A program made the position numbers and the translations under genes. Below, one piece after another: positions 1-6,093 of a stretch of DNA of 6,818 nt. This DNA is from an uncultured Lachnospiraceae bacterium (GTDB lineage: Bacteria > Bacillota > Clostridia > Lachnospirales > Lachnospiraceae), in contig CATYEA010000103.1 in assembly GCA_958405355.1 (NCBI GenBank), forward strand, positions 1-6,818, written 5' to 3'. Position 1 is the stretch's first letter. Each line of letters opens with the position of its first letter. The notes under the pieces were generated by a model, which was given only the letters and a program-made list of their open reading frames with translations, searched no databases and had not been told where the DNA came from.

Positions 1-1
1 C

Positions 2-190
2 TATTATCTGCTTTTTTCCAGAGGTCGGGAACTTCTGGCCCCGGAAGGCGTTATGGTCATCTACAGTGAAGACGGAGCGGTGATGGAAAGGAAGCTGGCT
101 GAAAACTCATGGCTTAAACGTCTTCAGAAAATTCCGATGTCCAGGGATAAATCGTGCTGGCTGTATATTTTACAAAATAAAGTTAAATAA
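2..190 (+). CDS. 3' end of an unidentified gene, possibly a class I SAM-dependent methyltransferase (partial)
   Basis: An open frame enters from the left edge and ends at TAA 188-190, leaving 62 C-terminal residues. The visible pattern is an acidic/hydrophobic helix, then LLAPEGVMVIYS, then a charged helix (RKLAENSWLKR) and two closing strands (LQKIPM, CWLYIL). That order fits the last strands of a Rossmann-fold methyltransferase, where a 'L.pGG..v.ys' strand is followed by a helix and a beta hairpin. It lacks the NAVTLE-type segment expected in CbiT, so a corrin methyltransferase is not the obvious choice; an RNA methyltransferase of the TRM11/RlmL type is one possibility. It ends 16 bases before the cbiL start and is probably cotranscribed with it. 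The reading frame is well supported; the family is a guess from a short tail. Confidence 0.5.
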   Translation, partial: YYLLFSRGRELLAPEGVMVIYSEDGAVMERKLAENSWLKRLQKIPMSRDKSCWLYILQNKVK

Positions 191-194
191 CATA

Positions 195-200
195 TAGGAG
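195..200 (+). promoter_or_regulatory. Ribosome binding site of cbiL
   Basis: TAGGAG lies 6 bases before ATG 207 in the 16-base gap after the preceding stop codon. It supports ATG 207 as the start, and the encoded protein begins with the usual short lead-in to the GVGPGD motif. Confidence 0.7.
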
Positions 201-206
201 TAACTT

Positions 207-905
207 ATGGCAGGAAAATTGTATGGCGTGGGTGTTGGCCCGGGAGATTCAAAACTTTTGACATTAAAAGCGAAAGAAGTACTCGAATCGGTGGATGTCA
301 TCGCTGTTCCGGTGAAAGCCCCGGGAGAAGTAAGTACCGCTTTATCGATTGTGCGTCCGGTAGTGGATTTGAAAAATAAAGAAATTATGCCTGTTATTTT
401 CAAAATGGAACATTCGCCCGAAAAACGGGCAGAGTGCCGGAAGCAGGCGGCCGGACAGTTGATGGAGCAGCTGGATATGGGAAAAGATGTGGCAATGATC
501 GTTCTTGGAGATATATCCGTCTATAGCACTTACCATCTGGCTTTTAAGTATATCCGGGAAAAAGGGTATGAGACAGAAAATATACCGGGTATTTCCGCGT
601 TTTCCGGCGGCGCTGCCCTGGCGCAGACAAGTCTTGTGGAAGGCAATCAGAATATGATGGTGATTTCTTCTTTAAAGGGAACAGAGGCTCTGGAAGCTGC
701 GCTAAAGGCCTGTGATAACCTTGTGGTGATGAAGGCGGGAAGTTCTATGGCTAAAATTATAGAAATTTTAAAAACACAGGGATTGGAAGATAAGACGGTA
801 GTGCTCAGTAATATAGGAATGGATGATGCGTACATCGGTCCGCCTGTTGAGAACAGAGAATATGGCTATTTTACAACATTGATTATTAAGAAAGGCGGTC
901 TGTAA
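207..905 (+). CDS. cbiL: Cobalt-factor II / precorrin-2 C20-methyltransferase
   Basis: The gene encodes 232 residues, the normal length for CbiL/CobI. This cytoplasmic enzyme uses S-adenosylmethionine to methylate C20 of the corrin precursor (cobalt-factor II in the anaerobic route, precorrin-2 in the aerobic one). Visible tetrapyrrole-methylase signatures are GVGPGD at residues 9-14 followed by LLTLKA, the SAM-binding loop LGDISVYSTY at 100-109, and IPGISAFS at 126-133. The GD.S.YSTY form is typical of the C20 enzyme rather than of other corrin methylases, and the protein ends in the expected YFTTLIIKKG strand. The next gene, cbiF, starts inside its stop codon, so the two are translationally coupled. 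The anaerobic substrate is inferred from the clostridial context. No cobalamin riboswitch is visible in the window, so control must come from upstream. Confidence 0.93.
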   Translation: MAGKLYGVGVGPGDSKLLTLKAKEVLESVDVIAVPVKAPGEVSTALSIVRPVVDLKNKEIMPVIFKMEHSPEKRAECRKQAAGQLMEQLDMGKDVAMIVLGDISVYSTYHLAFKYIREKGYETENIPGISAFSGGAALAQTSLVEGNQNMMVISSLKGTEALEAALKACDNLVVMKAGSSMAKIIEILKTQGLEDKTVVLSNIGMDDAYIGPPVENREYGYFTTLIIKKGGL

Positions 906-1678
906 TGGTTCATTTTATTGGCGCCGGGCCGGGTGATCCGGAATTATTGACGATTAAAGGGAAGAAATTAATTGATTCGGCGGATGTGATCATATACGCC
1001 GGGTCTTTGGTAAATGAAAAGGTATTGGAAGACCGCAAAGAGTGTGCGGTTGTCTATAACAGCGCTTATATGACCCTGCCGGAAGTCATTGATGTCATGA
1101 AAGCGGCGGAGGCAAAGGGCCGGTCGGTGGCCCGGGTGCATACGGGCGACCCATCGATTTACGGAGCGATTCGGGAACAGATGGATGCTTTGGATGCTTT
1201 GGGAATCTCTTATGAAGTCATTCCGGGGGTGAGTTCATTTTTAGCTGCGGCAGCCAGTATGAAAAAGGAATATACCCTCCCGGGGGTATCACAAACCGTG
1301 ATTTTAAGCCGGCTTGAGGGACGTACACCCGTGCCGGAAAAGGAAAAAATTCTTAGCCTTGCAAAACACCATGCTACCATGATAATATTCTTAAGTGTAG
1401 GTAAAATCGAAGTTTTGGTTCAGTTAATGAGTGAGTCCTACGAAAAGAATACGCCGGTAGCTGTTGTTTATAAGGCAAGCTGGCCGGAAGAGATGATCAT
1501 TTACGGGACGCTGGAGACGATTGCTGAAAAAGTAAAAGCGGCTGGTATTACAAAGACAGCGCTGGTTGTTGTTGGAGATTTTCTTGGAGATAAATACGAA
1601 CTGTCGAAGCTCTATGACCAGAATTTTGAAACCGAATATCGTAAAACAGGCGATTCAATTGATGATTCACATCAATAA
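905..1678 (+). CDS. cbiF: Cobalt-precorrin-4 C11-methyltransferase
   Basis: The gene encodes 257 residues, close to the usual CbiF/CobM length of about 250-260. It transfers methyl from S-adenosylmethionine to C11 of (cobalt-)precorrin-4, a later step than CbiL in building the corrin ring. Family signatures are GAGPGDP at residues 6-12, IYAGSLV at 30-36, HTGDPSIYG at 79-87, IPGVSSF at 106-112, SRLEGRTPVPE at 135-145 and ASWPEE at 191-196. The SR.EGRTP.PE block and the YAGSLV segment are characteristic of the C11 enzyme. Its ATG overlaps the cbiL stop by one base (TAATG); AAAGG at 891-895 inside cbiL is a weak ribosome binding site 9 bases upstream. The last 20 or so residues are polar and likely disordered. 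The remaining cbi genes are not downstream, since a transporter gene follows. Confidence 0.95.
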   Translation: MVHFIGAGPGDPELLTIKGKKLIDSADVIIYAGSLVNEKVLEDRKECAVVYNSAYMTLPEVIDVMKAAEAKGRSVARVHTGDPSIYGAIREQMDALDALGISYEVIPGVSSFLAAAASMKKEYTLPGVSQTVILSRLEGRTPVPEKEKILSLAKHHATMIIFLSVGKIEVLVQLMSESYEKNTPVAVVYKASWPEEMIIYGTLETIAEKVKAAGITKTALVVVGDFLGDKYELSKLYDQNFETEYRKTGDSIDDSHQ

Positions 1679-1693
1679 GCTGTAAAAGACATT

Positions 1694-1703
1694 AGAGGAG
1701 GAG
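1694..1703 (+). promoter_or_regulatory. Strong ribosome binding site of the Na/Pi transporter gene
   Basis: AGAGGAGGAG contains the full AGGAGG core (1697-1702), 8 bases before ATG 1711. The 32-base gap from the cbiF stop holds this site and no terminator, which favours readthrough from the cbi genes. Confidence 0.8.
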
Positions 1704-1710
1704 AGATAAC

Positions 1711-3399
1711 ATGTCTATCGCAGATATTGAGATGCTGTTTAAGTTCGTTGGCGGACTCGGCATGTTTTTGTACGGCATGCACGTGATGGCGGACGGACTT
1801 CAAAAGTCGGCCGGCGGCAAGATGAAACAGTTATTGGGTATCTTAACAAATCACCGGATTCTGGGCGTTCTGGTAGGCGCGTTGGTGACAGCGGTGATTC
1901 AGAGTTCGTCGGCAACGACTGTTATGGTTGTCGGTTTTGTCAATGCTGGAATTATCAGTCTGACTCAGGCTGTTGGTGTTATTATGGGTGCAAATATCGG
2001 TACAACGATCACAGCATGGCTCGTATCTATGAGTGAATGGGGTCAGATGCTGAAACCGGAGTTTTTTGCACCGCTGCTGATCGGACTGGGTGCATTTGTT
2101 GTTTTATTTGTAAATAAAGAAAAATATCGTCAGGTCGGAGAAATCCTTGTCGGTTTTGGTGTGCTTTTTATCGGACTGAGTTTTATGTCCTCATCCATTA
2201 CACCATATAAGGATGCCCCGATTTTTGCGACGGCTTTCCAGGTACTTGGTAAGAATCCTGTGTTTGGCATTTTAACCGGTGCGGTAGTCACAGCCATCAT
2301 CCAGAGTTCATCGGCATCTGTAGGTATTCTTCAGACGTTGGCCCTGAACGGTGTTGTATCCTGGAATTCAGCGATTTACATTACTTTGGGACAAAATATC
2401 GGTACTTGTGTGACGGCTCTTATATCCAGTGCGGGAGCAAACCGTACGGCGAAGCGGGCAGCGGTTATCCATCTTTTATTTAATGTCATTGGCGCTGTTG
2501 TTTTTGGTATTTTGATGTTTGTTGTATTTACAATGAATCCGGCCTTTGCGGGAGGCCAGGTGACCAGTGTGGGTATTTCTATTTTCCATACGGTATTTAA
2601 TATCAGCAATACATTACTGTTGTTCCCGTTTGCAAAACAGTTGGTAACACTTTCCGGGCGTATCATCCGGGAAAGACCGGAACGTCTGGCTGCAGCAGAA
2701 ATATCTATGGCTTCGGTTGATGAAGATGTGCTGGAACGTCCACATTTGGATCTTCGTATTTTAAGTTCACCATCTTTTGCCATCCAGAGTGCGGCAGAAC
2801 AGGTTGTGCATATGGGCGAGCTGGCCAGACAGCATGTAGAGATTTCTATGGGCAGTGTATTTGAGGTCAGTGAAGAGAAGATTCGCAAGTCGGATGCACT
2901 GGAAAAAACGCTGGATGTGTTTGAAAAAGATTTAACCGAATATCTGGTTCATTTAAGTCATGAATCTTTGACAGAAAAGCAGATTCAGACAGTCAGTCAT
3001 CTGCTCTTTACGGTCAGCGATCTGGAACGTATCGGTGACCATTGTGATAACATTGCAGAACTGGCCGCCAGTCTGGTGCAGGGACATATCCAGTTGTCCA
3101 GTGATGCGGTTGAAGACTTAAAGGATATTGAAGATGTGGTTTTAAAGGCTGTAGATTTAGCCATCAGTTCCAGAAACCGGGAGTCCATTATGGATGCCAA
3201 GCGGGTGTATATGCTGGAGGATGATGTGGACAGTATGGAAGAAGATATGCGTCACAATCATATGGAACGTCTCTCCAAAGGTTTATGTTCGGCGGATACG
3301 GGTATTGTGTTCCTGGATATTTTAAGTAATCTGGAACGTATTTCAGATCATGCCGTAAATATTGCAGAATATGTAGAAGCAGAAAAAGTAACAGCTTAA
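1711..3399 (+). CDS. Na+/phosphate cotransporter family protein with C-terminal PhoU domain
   Basis: This 562-residue membrane protein has the layout of the bacterial Na/Pi cotransporter (NptA/YjbB-like) family. Two inverted-repeat membrane units each carry the substrate-site signature QSSSA (residues 64-68 and 198-202), each followed by a NIGT motif (GANIGT 93-98, GQNIGT 227-232). Hydrophobic segments fill roughly residues 8-310. From about 350 to the end is a soluble helical PhoU-like domain with two metal-binding type repeats, DLERIGDHCDNIAE at 437-450 and NLERISDHAVNIAEY at 540-554. By family it is expected to move phosphate with sodium across the inner membrane, with PhoU sensing or gating; direction (uptake or efflux) cannot be read from sequence. 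It follows cbiF closely and ends just before an intrinsic terminator, so it is probably the last gene of that transcript although its function is unrelated to cobalamin. Confidence 0.93.
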   Translation: MSIADIEMLFKFVGGLGMFLYGMHVMADGLQKSAGGKMKQLLGILTNHRILGVLVGALVTAVIQSSSATTVMVVGFVNAGIISLTQAVGVIMGANIGTTITAWLVSMSEWGQMLKPEFFAPLLIGLGAFVVLFVNKEKYRQVGEILVGFGVLFIGLSFMSSSITPYKDAPIFATAFQVLGKNPVFGILTGAVVTAIIQSSSASVGILQTLALNGVVSWNSAIYITLGQNIGTCVTALISSAGANRTAKRAAVIHLLFNVIGAVVFGILMFVVFTMNPAFAGGQVTSVGISIFHTVFNISNTLLLFPFAKQLVTLSGRIIRERPERLAAAEISMASVDEDVLERPHLDLRILSSPSFAIQSAAEQVVHMGELARQHVEISMGSVFEVSEEKIRKSDALEKTLDVFEKDLTEYLVHLSHESLTEKQIQTVSHLLFTVSDLERIGDHCDNIAELAASLVQGHIQLSSDAVEDLKDIEDVVLKAVDLAISSRNRESIMDAKRVYMLEDDVDSMEEDMRHNHMERLSKGLCSADTGIVFLDILSNLERISDHAVNIAEYVEAEKVTA

Positions 3400-3411
3400 G
3401 AATGAATTGAT

Positions 3412-3452
3412 ACAGGCAGAGTATATGAGATGGCTCTGCCTGTTAGTTTTTT
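3412..3452 (+). terminator. Intrinsic terminator after the Na/Pi transporter gene
   Basis: A perfect 10-bp stem (ACAGGCAGAG 3412-3421 with CTCTGCCTGT 3434-3443) closes a 12-base loop and is followed by a run of six T at 3447-3452. It starts 12 bases after the transporter stop codon and should end the cbi/transporter transcript. Confidence 0.9.
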
Positions 3453-3474
3453 GTAAAAAGGCTTCATTTATTTT

Positions 3475-3504
3475 TTGAATAATGTTAAAATTATTTTGTA
3501 TAGA
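3475..3504 (+). promoter_or_regulatory. Possible sigma-A promoter of the HAD-IIA phosphatase gene
   Basis: TTGAAT at 3475-3480 and TATAGA at 3499-3504 give a -35/-10 pair with an 18-base spacer, just after the terminator in an AT-rich stretch. The predicted start near 3511 would leave a very short leader beginning at the ribosome binding site. The match is moderate only; a promoter is expected here because the upstream unit is terminated. Confidence 0.35.
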
Positions 3505-3526
3505 AAAATCAGGAAAGGAAATAAAT

Positions 3527-4293
3527 ATGAAAGATTTTCGTAATAAAGCAGGCTATATTTGCGACATGGATGGTGTTATTTACCACGGAGACAGACTTTT
3601 GCCGGGAGCCAAAGAATTTGTCGAGTGGCTTTATAAAGAAAATAAAAATTTTCTTTTTCTCACCAATGCCAGCGGTAAGACGCCGAAGGAATTACAGCAG
3701 AAATTAGGTCGTATGGGATTGGATGTGGATGAGAAACACTTTTATACAAGTGCGCTGGCGACAGCCAAGTTTATCAGTTCACAGAAACCGAATTGTTCGG
3801 CCTATGTTATTGGTGACCCGGGATTGTTTTTGGCTTTGAGTGAAGCCGGAATCACAAATAATTCAATCAATCCGGATTATGTCATTATCGGCGAAACGAA
3901 CAATTATAATTATGACAATATTTGTCAGGCAGTACATCATGTACAGAATGGGGCCAAACTGGTGGGAACAAACACAGACCTGACCGGGCCAACGGAACAG
4001 GGCATTGTTCCGGCCTGCCGCGCGTTGGTTGCACCGATTGAGATGACGACGGGCAAACAGGCTTATTTTGTCGGTAAACCGAATCCATGCGCACTGGACT
4101 TCAGCTTTTGGGGGTTCATTCTCAGGATGCAGCTATTATCGGTGACCGTATGGATACGGATATCATTGCGGGGATTGAGACCGGTCTTGATACATGCCTT
4201 GTGCTCTCCGGCGTGACTTCACGGGAGGAAATGGAGGAATATCCATACCGGCCGAGAATTATTTTAAATGGTGTGGGGGATATTCCGGAATAA
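3527..4293 (+). pseudogene. Frameshifted NagD-like HAD-IIA family phosphatase
   Basis: Two overlapping frames together make one NagD/p-nitrophenylphosphatase-like protein of about 255 residues, the usual family length. Frame 1 starts at ATG 3527, chosen because AGGAAAGGAA (3511-3520) sits 7 bases upstream. It carries motif I DMDGVIY (nucleophile D13, acid D15), motif II LTNASG (T46/N47), the C2 cap region and the motif III lysine in VGKPNP (K184, codon 4076-4078). After codon 4085-4087 frame 1 turns to non-homologous sequence and stops at 4216. The frame starting at 4087 continues the family with RTGLQLLGVHSQDA, motif IV GDRMDTD (Asp codons 4144 and 4153) and a GVTSREE segment. Family members usually have two or three extra residues between KPNP and the R.GL helix, so loss of 7 bases (or 1 or 4) near 4085-4090 fits best. 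The lesion separates the catalytic lysine from the Mg-binding aspartates, so no intact enzyme is expected unless this is a sequencing error. Related enzymes dephosphorylate UMP or small phosphoesters; the substrate here is unknown. Confidence 0.88.
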
Positions 4294-4325
4294 ATATTGG
4301 GGGAATTGTGAATATTCCGGGATAA
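4281..4325 (+). repeat. Near-identical 13-bp direct repeat that can also form an 8-bp hairpin
   Basis: TATTCCGGAATAA (4281-4293, covering the last codons of the broken phosphatase) recurs as TATTCCGGGATAA (4313-4325), 12 of 13 bases identical. CCGGAATA (4285-4292) can pair with TATTCCGG (4313-4320) over a 20-base loop. No T run follows, so it is not a convincing terminator. It may be a weak transcript 3'-end structure, an operator pair, or chance. Confidence 0.4.
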
Positions 4326-4419
4326 TTATGGAAAACATTATGGATAACATCCGAAAGAAGGAATAGGAACGCTGAAATTCTAGAAAGTCAATATTCTCTC
4401 TGATATGTGATGGTATGAA

Positions 4420-4426
4420 GGGGGAG
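4420..4426 (+). promoter_or_regulatory. Ribosome binding site that fixes the start of the sigma-54 activator
   Basis: GGGGGAG ends 5 bases before ATG 4432 but only 2 bases before the in-frame TTG at 4429. The spacing decides for ATG 4432. In the rest of the 138-base gap (4294-4431) I see no convincing -35/-10 pair and no copy of the 17-bp dyads found after this gene. Confidence 0.65.
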
Positions 4427-4431
4427 ATTTG

Positions 4432-5817
4432 ATGAATAAAGAAAGCGATTTAAGTATTTACAAAAAAGCATTGGAAGTGCTTCCAATGCCGGTCCTGTTA
4501 GTGGGAGCGGATGAACATATTGTTTTTATGAATAAGTCCTATGGCGAGTTTTTAGGAATGGATCCCCAGGATGCTATTGGAAAACATGTCTATGATGTCA
4601 TTGAAAACTCCCGGACACCGCTGGTTTTAAAAACTCAGAAGGCGGAATATGCGGACAGACATAAATATATATCAGGAAAACTGAAGGGACAGGAAATTAT
4701 TGTCCACCGGATTCCTATTGTGGAAAATGGAAAATCTTTGGGTGTATTTGGTCTGCTGATGTTTACCAGTATCGAGGATCTAATGGCATTAGCTGAAAAA
4801 AATCAAAAGATTAACAATGAGCTGGCTTATTACAAAACCAAGCTTATTGAACTTCAAAGTTCAAAATATTCTCTGGACAGTATTATTGGCAGAAGCGCTG
4901 TTATTCGTACGTTAAAAGAGGAGATTATTAAAGTGGCCTCGGTGCGGCAGACAGTTCTGATTACTGGTGAGAGTGGTGTAGGTAAGGAATTGATTGCTCA
5001 TTCTATTCATCATTGCAGTGAACGGCACGAACGGGTATTTGTGCGGGTTAATTGTGCGGCTATTCCAGAAAATCTTTTTGAAAGCGAGTTTTTTGGGTAT
5101 GAAGGCGGTAGTTTTTCAGGGGCTTTAAAGTCGGGAAAGATGGGAAAGTTTGAATTGGCGAATGGCGGAACACTTTTTTTGGATGAAATAGGAGAACTGC
5201 CGATTTTTATGCAGTCAAAGCTGCTCCGTGTTCTTCAGGAAAGAGAAATTACCCGTGTCGGCGGAAATCAGACGATACCGATTGATGTCCGTATTATTGC
5301 AGCTACAAATCGGAATCTTATAAAGATGATTCAGGAGGAGAAATTCAGGGAGGATTTATATTATCGATTGAATATTCTGAACATTCGGGCGCCTTCGCTT
5401 CGGGAACATCCGGAGGATATTCCTGAACTTGCTGGAAATATTCTGGATGAATTGCAAAATGAAAATGGCGTCAAAAAAGTGATGTCGAAGGAAGCCTGCG
5501 CCATACTGCAGAGATATCAATGGCCGGGGAATGTCCGGGAATTGAACAATATCATATCTAAGCTGTATTATATGACAGATGGCAATGAGATTACGGTCTA
5601 TCATATTCCGCGGCATATCCGTTATGCGGAACGAGTGACTTCGGTTGAGCCGACAGAAGAAGGACTGGACTCTATGGTAGAGGAACTTGAAAAGCATCTG
5701 GTGATAGAAACATTACGAAAAACAGATAACAATATTTCAAAAACAGCGGATATTTTAAAAATTTCCCGCCCAAGACTATACCGTATTATGAAAAAAATAC
5801 CGGCAGAGGATCTATAG
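4432..5817 (+). CDS. PAS-domain sigma-54-dependent transcriptional activator (bacterial enhancer-binding protein)
   Basis: This 461-residue cytoplasmic regulator has three parts. A PAS sensor at about 7-113 (LPMPVLLVGADEHIVFMNKSY onset) leads into a short coiled coil at about 114-141. The AAA+ sigma-54 interaction module at about 147-370 shows Walker A GESGVGKE (179-186), the loop GSFSGA (226-231, canonical GAFTGA), Walker B GGTLFLDE (245-252), sensor I AATNRN, the arginine-finger region FREDLYYRLN (R306, R312) and sensor II WPGNVREL (364-371). A Fis-type helix-turn-helix at about 422-456 (NNISKTADILKISRPRLYR) binds DNA. Such proteins hydrolyse ATP to open promoters held by sigma-54 polymerase. 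There is no receiver domain, so the signal is probably a small ligand or redox cue sensed by PAS. The next gene has a -24/-12 promoter and repeated dyads upstream, making the crotonase the obvious target. All ATPase motifs look intact. Confidence 0.95.
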   Translation: MNKESDLSIYKKALEVLPMPVLLVGADEHIVFMNKSYGEFLGMDPQDAIGKHVYDVIENSRTPLVLKTQKAEYADRHKYISGKLKGQEIIVHRIPIVENGKSLGVFGLLMFTSIEDLMALAEKNQKINNELAYYKTKLIELQSSKYSLDSIIGRSAVIRTLKEEIIKVASVRQTVLITGESGVGKELIAHSIHHCSERHERVFVRVNCAAIPENLFESEFFGYEGGSFSGALKSGKMGKFELANGGTLFLDEIGELPIFMQSKLLRVLQEREITRVGGNQTIPIDVRIIAATNRNLIKMIQEEKFREDLYYRLNILNIRAPSLREHPEDIPELAGNILDELQNENGVKKVMSKEACAILQRYQWPGNVRELNNIISKLYYMTDGNEITVYHIPRHIRYAERVTSVEPTEEGLDSMVEELEKHLVIETLRKTDNNISKTADILKISRPRLYRIMKKIPAEDL

Positions 5818-5820
5818 GTG

Positions 5821-5837
5821 TGTATCAAAATGTTACA
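5821..5837 (+). promoter_or_regulatory. Putative activator binding site A (upstream activating sequence)
   Basis: TGTATCAAAATGTTACA is an imperfect dyad, TGTAT-N7-TTACA. It begins 3 bases after the activator's stop codon and matches site B at 15 of 17 positions. Its centre is about 222 bp upstream of the predicted sigma-54 start site. Binding by the adjacent activator is inferred. Confidence 0.6.
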
Positions 5838-5838
5838 A

Positions 5839-5855
5839 TGTAACAAAATATTACA
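5839..5855 (+). promoter_or_regulatory. Putative activator binding site B (upstream activating sequence)
   Basis: TGTAACAAAATATTACA is the best dyad of the three, with exact TGTAA/TTACA arms around 7 bases. It lies in direct orientation to site A with centres 18 bp apart, and its centre is about 204 bp upstream of the predicted start site. Confidence 0.6.
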
Positions 5856-5884
5856 GCACAAAATCAAAGAAGTTTTAGAAAATA

Positions 5885-5901
5885 TGTAATATATTGATAC
5901 A
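5885..5901 (-). promoter_or_regulatory. Putative activator binding site C (inverted copy)
   Basis: Read on the minus strand this is TGTATCAATATATTACA, matching site A at 15 of 17 positions. On the plus strand it is TGTAA-N7-ATACA. Its centre is about 158 bp upstream of the predicted start site, a normal distance for enhancer-type action by DNA looping. Confidence 0.58.
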
Positions 5902-5949
5902 ATTTTGGCAAAAAAATGGATAATTAAAAGGATAGGCTGAAAAAAAATT

Positions 5950-5998
5950 AAAGGCTTGGAAAAACCTGATAAATTCAAGGTTTTCCAGGCCTTTTTTT
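5950..5998 (+). terminator. Intrinsic terminator after the activator gene
   Basis: A long stem pairs 5950-5967 (AAAGGCTTGGAAAAACCT) with 5978-5994 (AGGTTTTCCAGGCCTTT), with one G-T wobble and one bulged A, over a 10-base loop. A seven-T run sits at 5992-5998. An A-rich stretch at 5941-5947 could let it work on the minus strand as well. It lies between the activator binding sites and the sigma-54 promoter, so it isolates crotonase transcription from activator transcription. Confidence 0.9.
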
Positions 5999-6024
5999 GT
6001 GCAAATTTTAAATTGTGAAAAAAT

Positions 6025-6039
6025 TGGCATCCAATTTGC
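6025..6039 (+). promoter_or_regulatory. Sigma-54 (-24/-12) promoter of the crotonase gene
   Basis: TGGCAT (6025-6030), five bases, then TTGC (6036-6039) matches the sigma-54 consensus TGGCAC-N5-TTGC at 9 of 10 fixed positions with exact spacing. GG is at 6026-6027 and GC at 6038-6039. Transcription would start near 6051, giving a leader of about 43 bases. A sigma-54 activator encoded immediately upstream strongly supports the call. Confidence 0.85.
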
Positions 6040-6080
6040 GAATTATAAAGGTATCACATATCAGAGAAATATTTTTAAAG

Positions 6081-6087
6081 AAAGGGG
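6081..6087 (+). promoter_or_regulatory. Ribosome binding site of the crotonase gene
   Basis: AAAGGGG ends 6 bases before ATG 6094, supporting this start. The protein from this ATG has the normal crotonase N-terminus. Confidence 0.7.
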
Positions 6088-6093
6088 TACAAA

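Noticed and set aside
2376..2888. A 170-codon minus-strand frame inside the Na/Pi transporter gene.
   Set aside because: It is antisense to conserved membrane and linker sequence, has a low-complexity composition and no recognisable domain.
3482..3526. Upstream in-frame ATG at 3482 as the start of the phosphatase.
   Set aside because: It has no ribosome binding site, overlaps the likely promoter, and adds 15 residues before the normal family N-terminus. ATG 3527 has a good site.
4087..4115. Programmed ribosomal frameshift in the phosphatase gene (for example at CTTTTGGGGG, 4102-4111).
   Set aside because: Family-like sequence in the second frame already begins at about 4090, upstream of that run, and no X XXY YYZ slippery heptamer is present at the break. 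Missing bases explain the alignment better.
4328..4366. A 12-codon reading frame (MENIMDNIRKKE) in the gap before the activator, as a leader peptide.
   Set aside because: It has no convincing ribosome binding site, no regulatory codon run and no attenuator structure after it.
4429..4431. TTG start for the sigma-54 activator.
   Set aside because: Only 2 bases separate it from GGGGGAG; ATG 4432 has workable spacing.
5821..5901. IHF binding sites: site A and the minus strand of site C fit WATCAA-N4-TTR exactly.
   Set aside because: Clostridia generally lack IHF, and the match covers only part of a symmetric 17-bp unit. Site B does not fit. Activator binding explains all three better.
5906..5920. 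A second -24/-12 promoter beginning TGGCAA at 5906.
   Set aside because: The -12 position reads TGGA rather than TTGC, and the strong terminator at 5950-5998 lies downstream before any gene.
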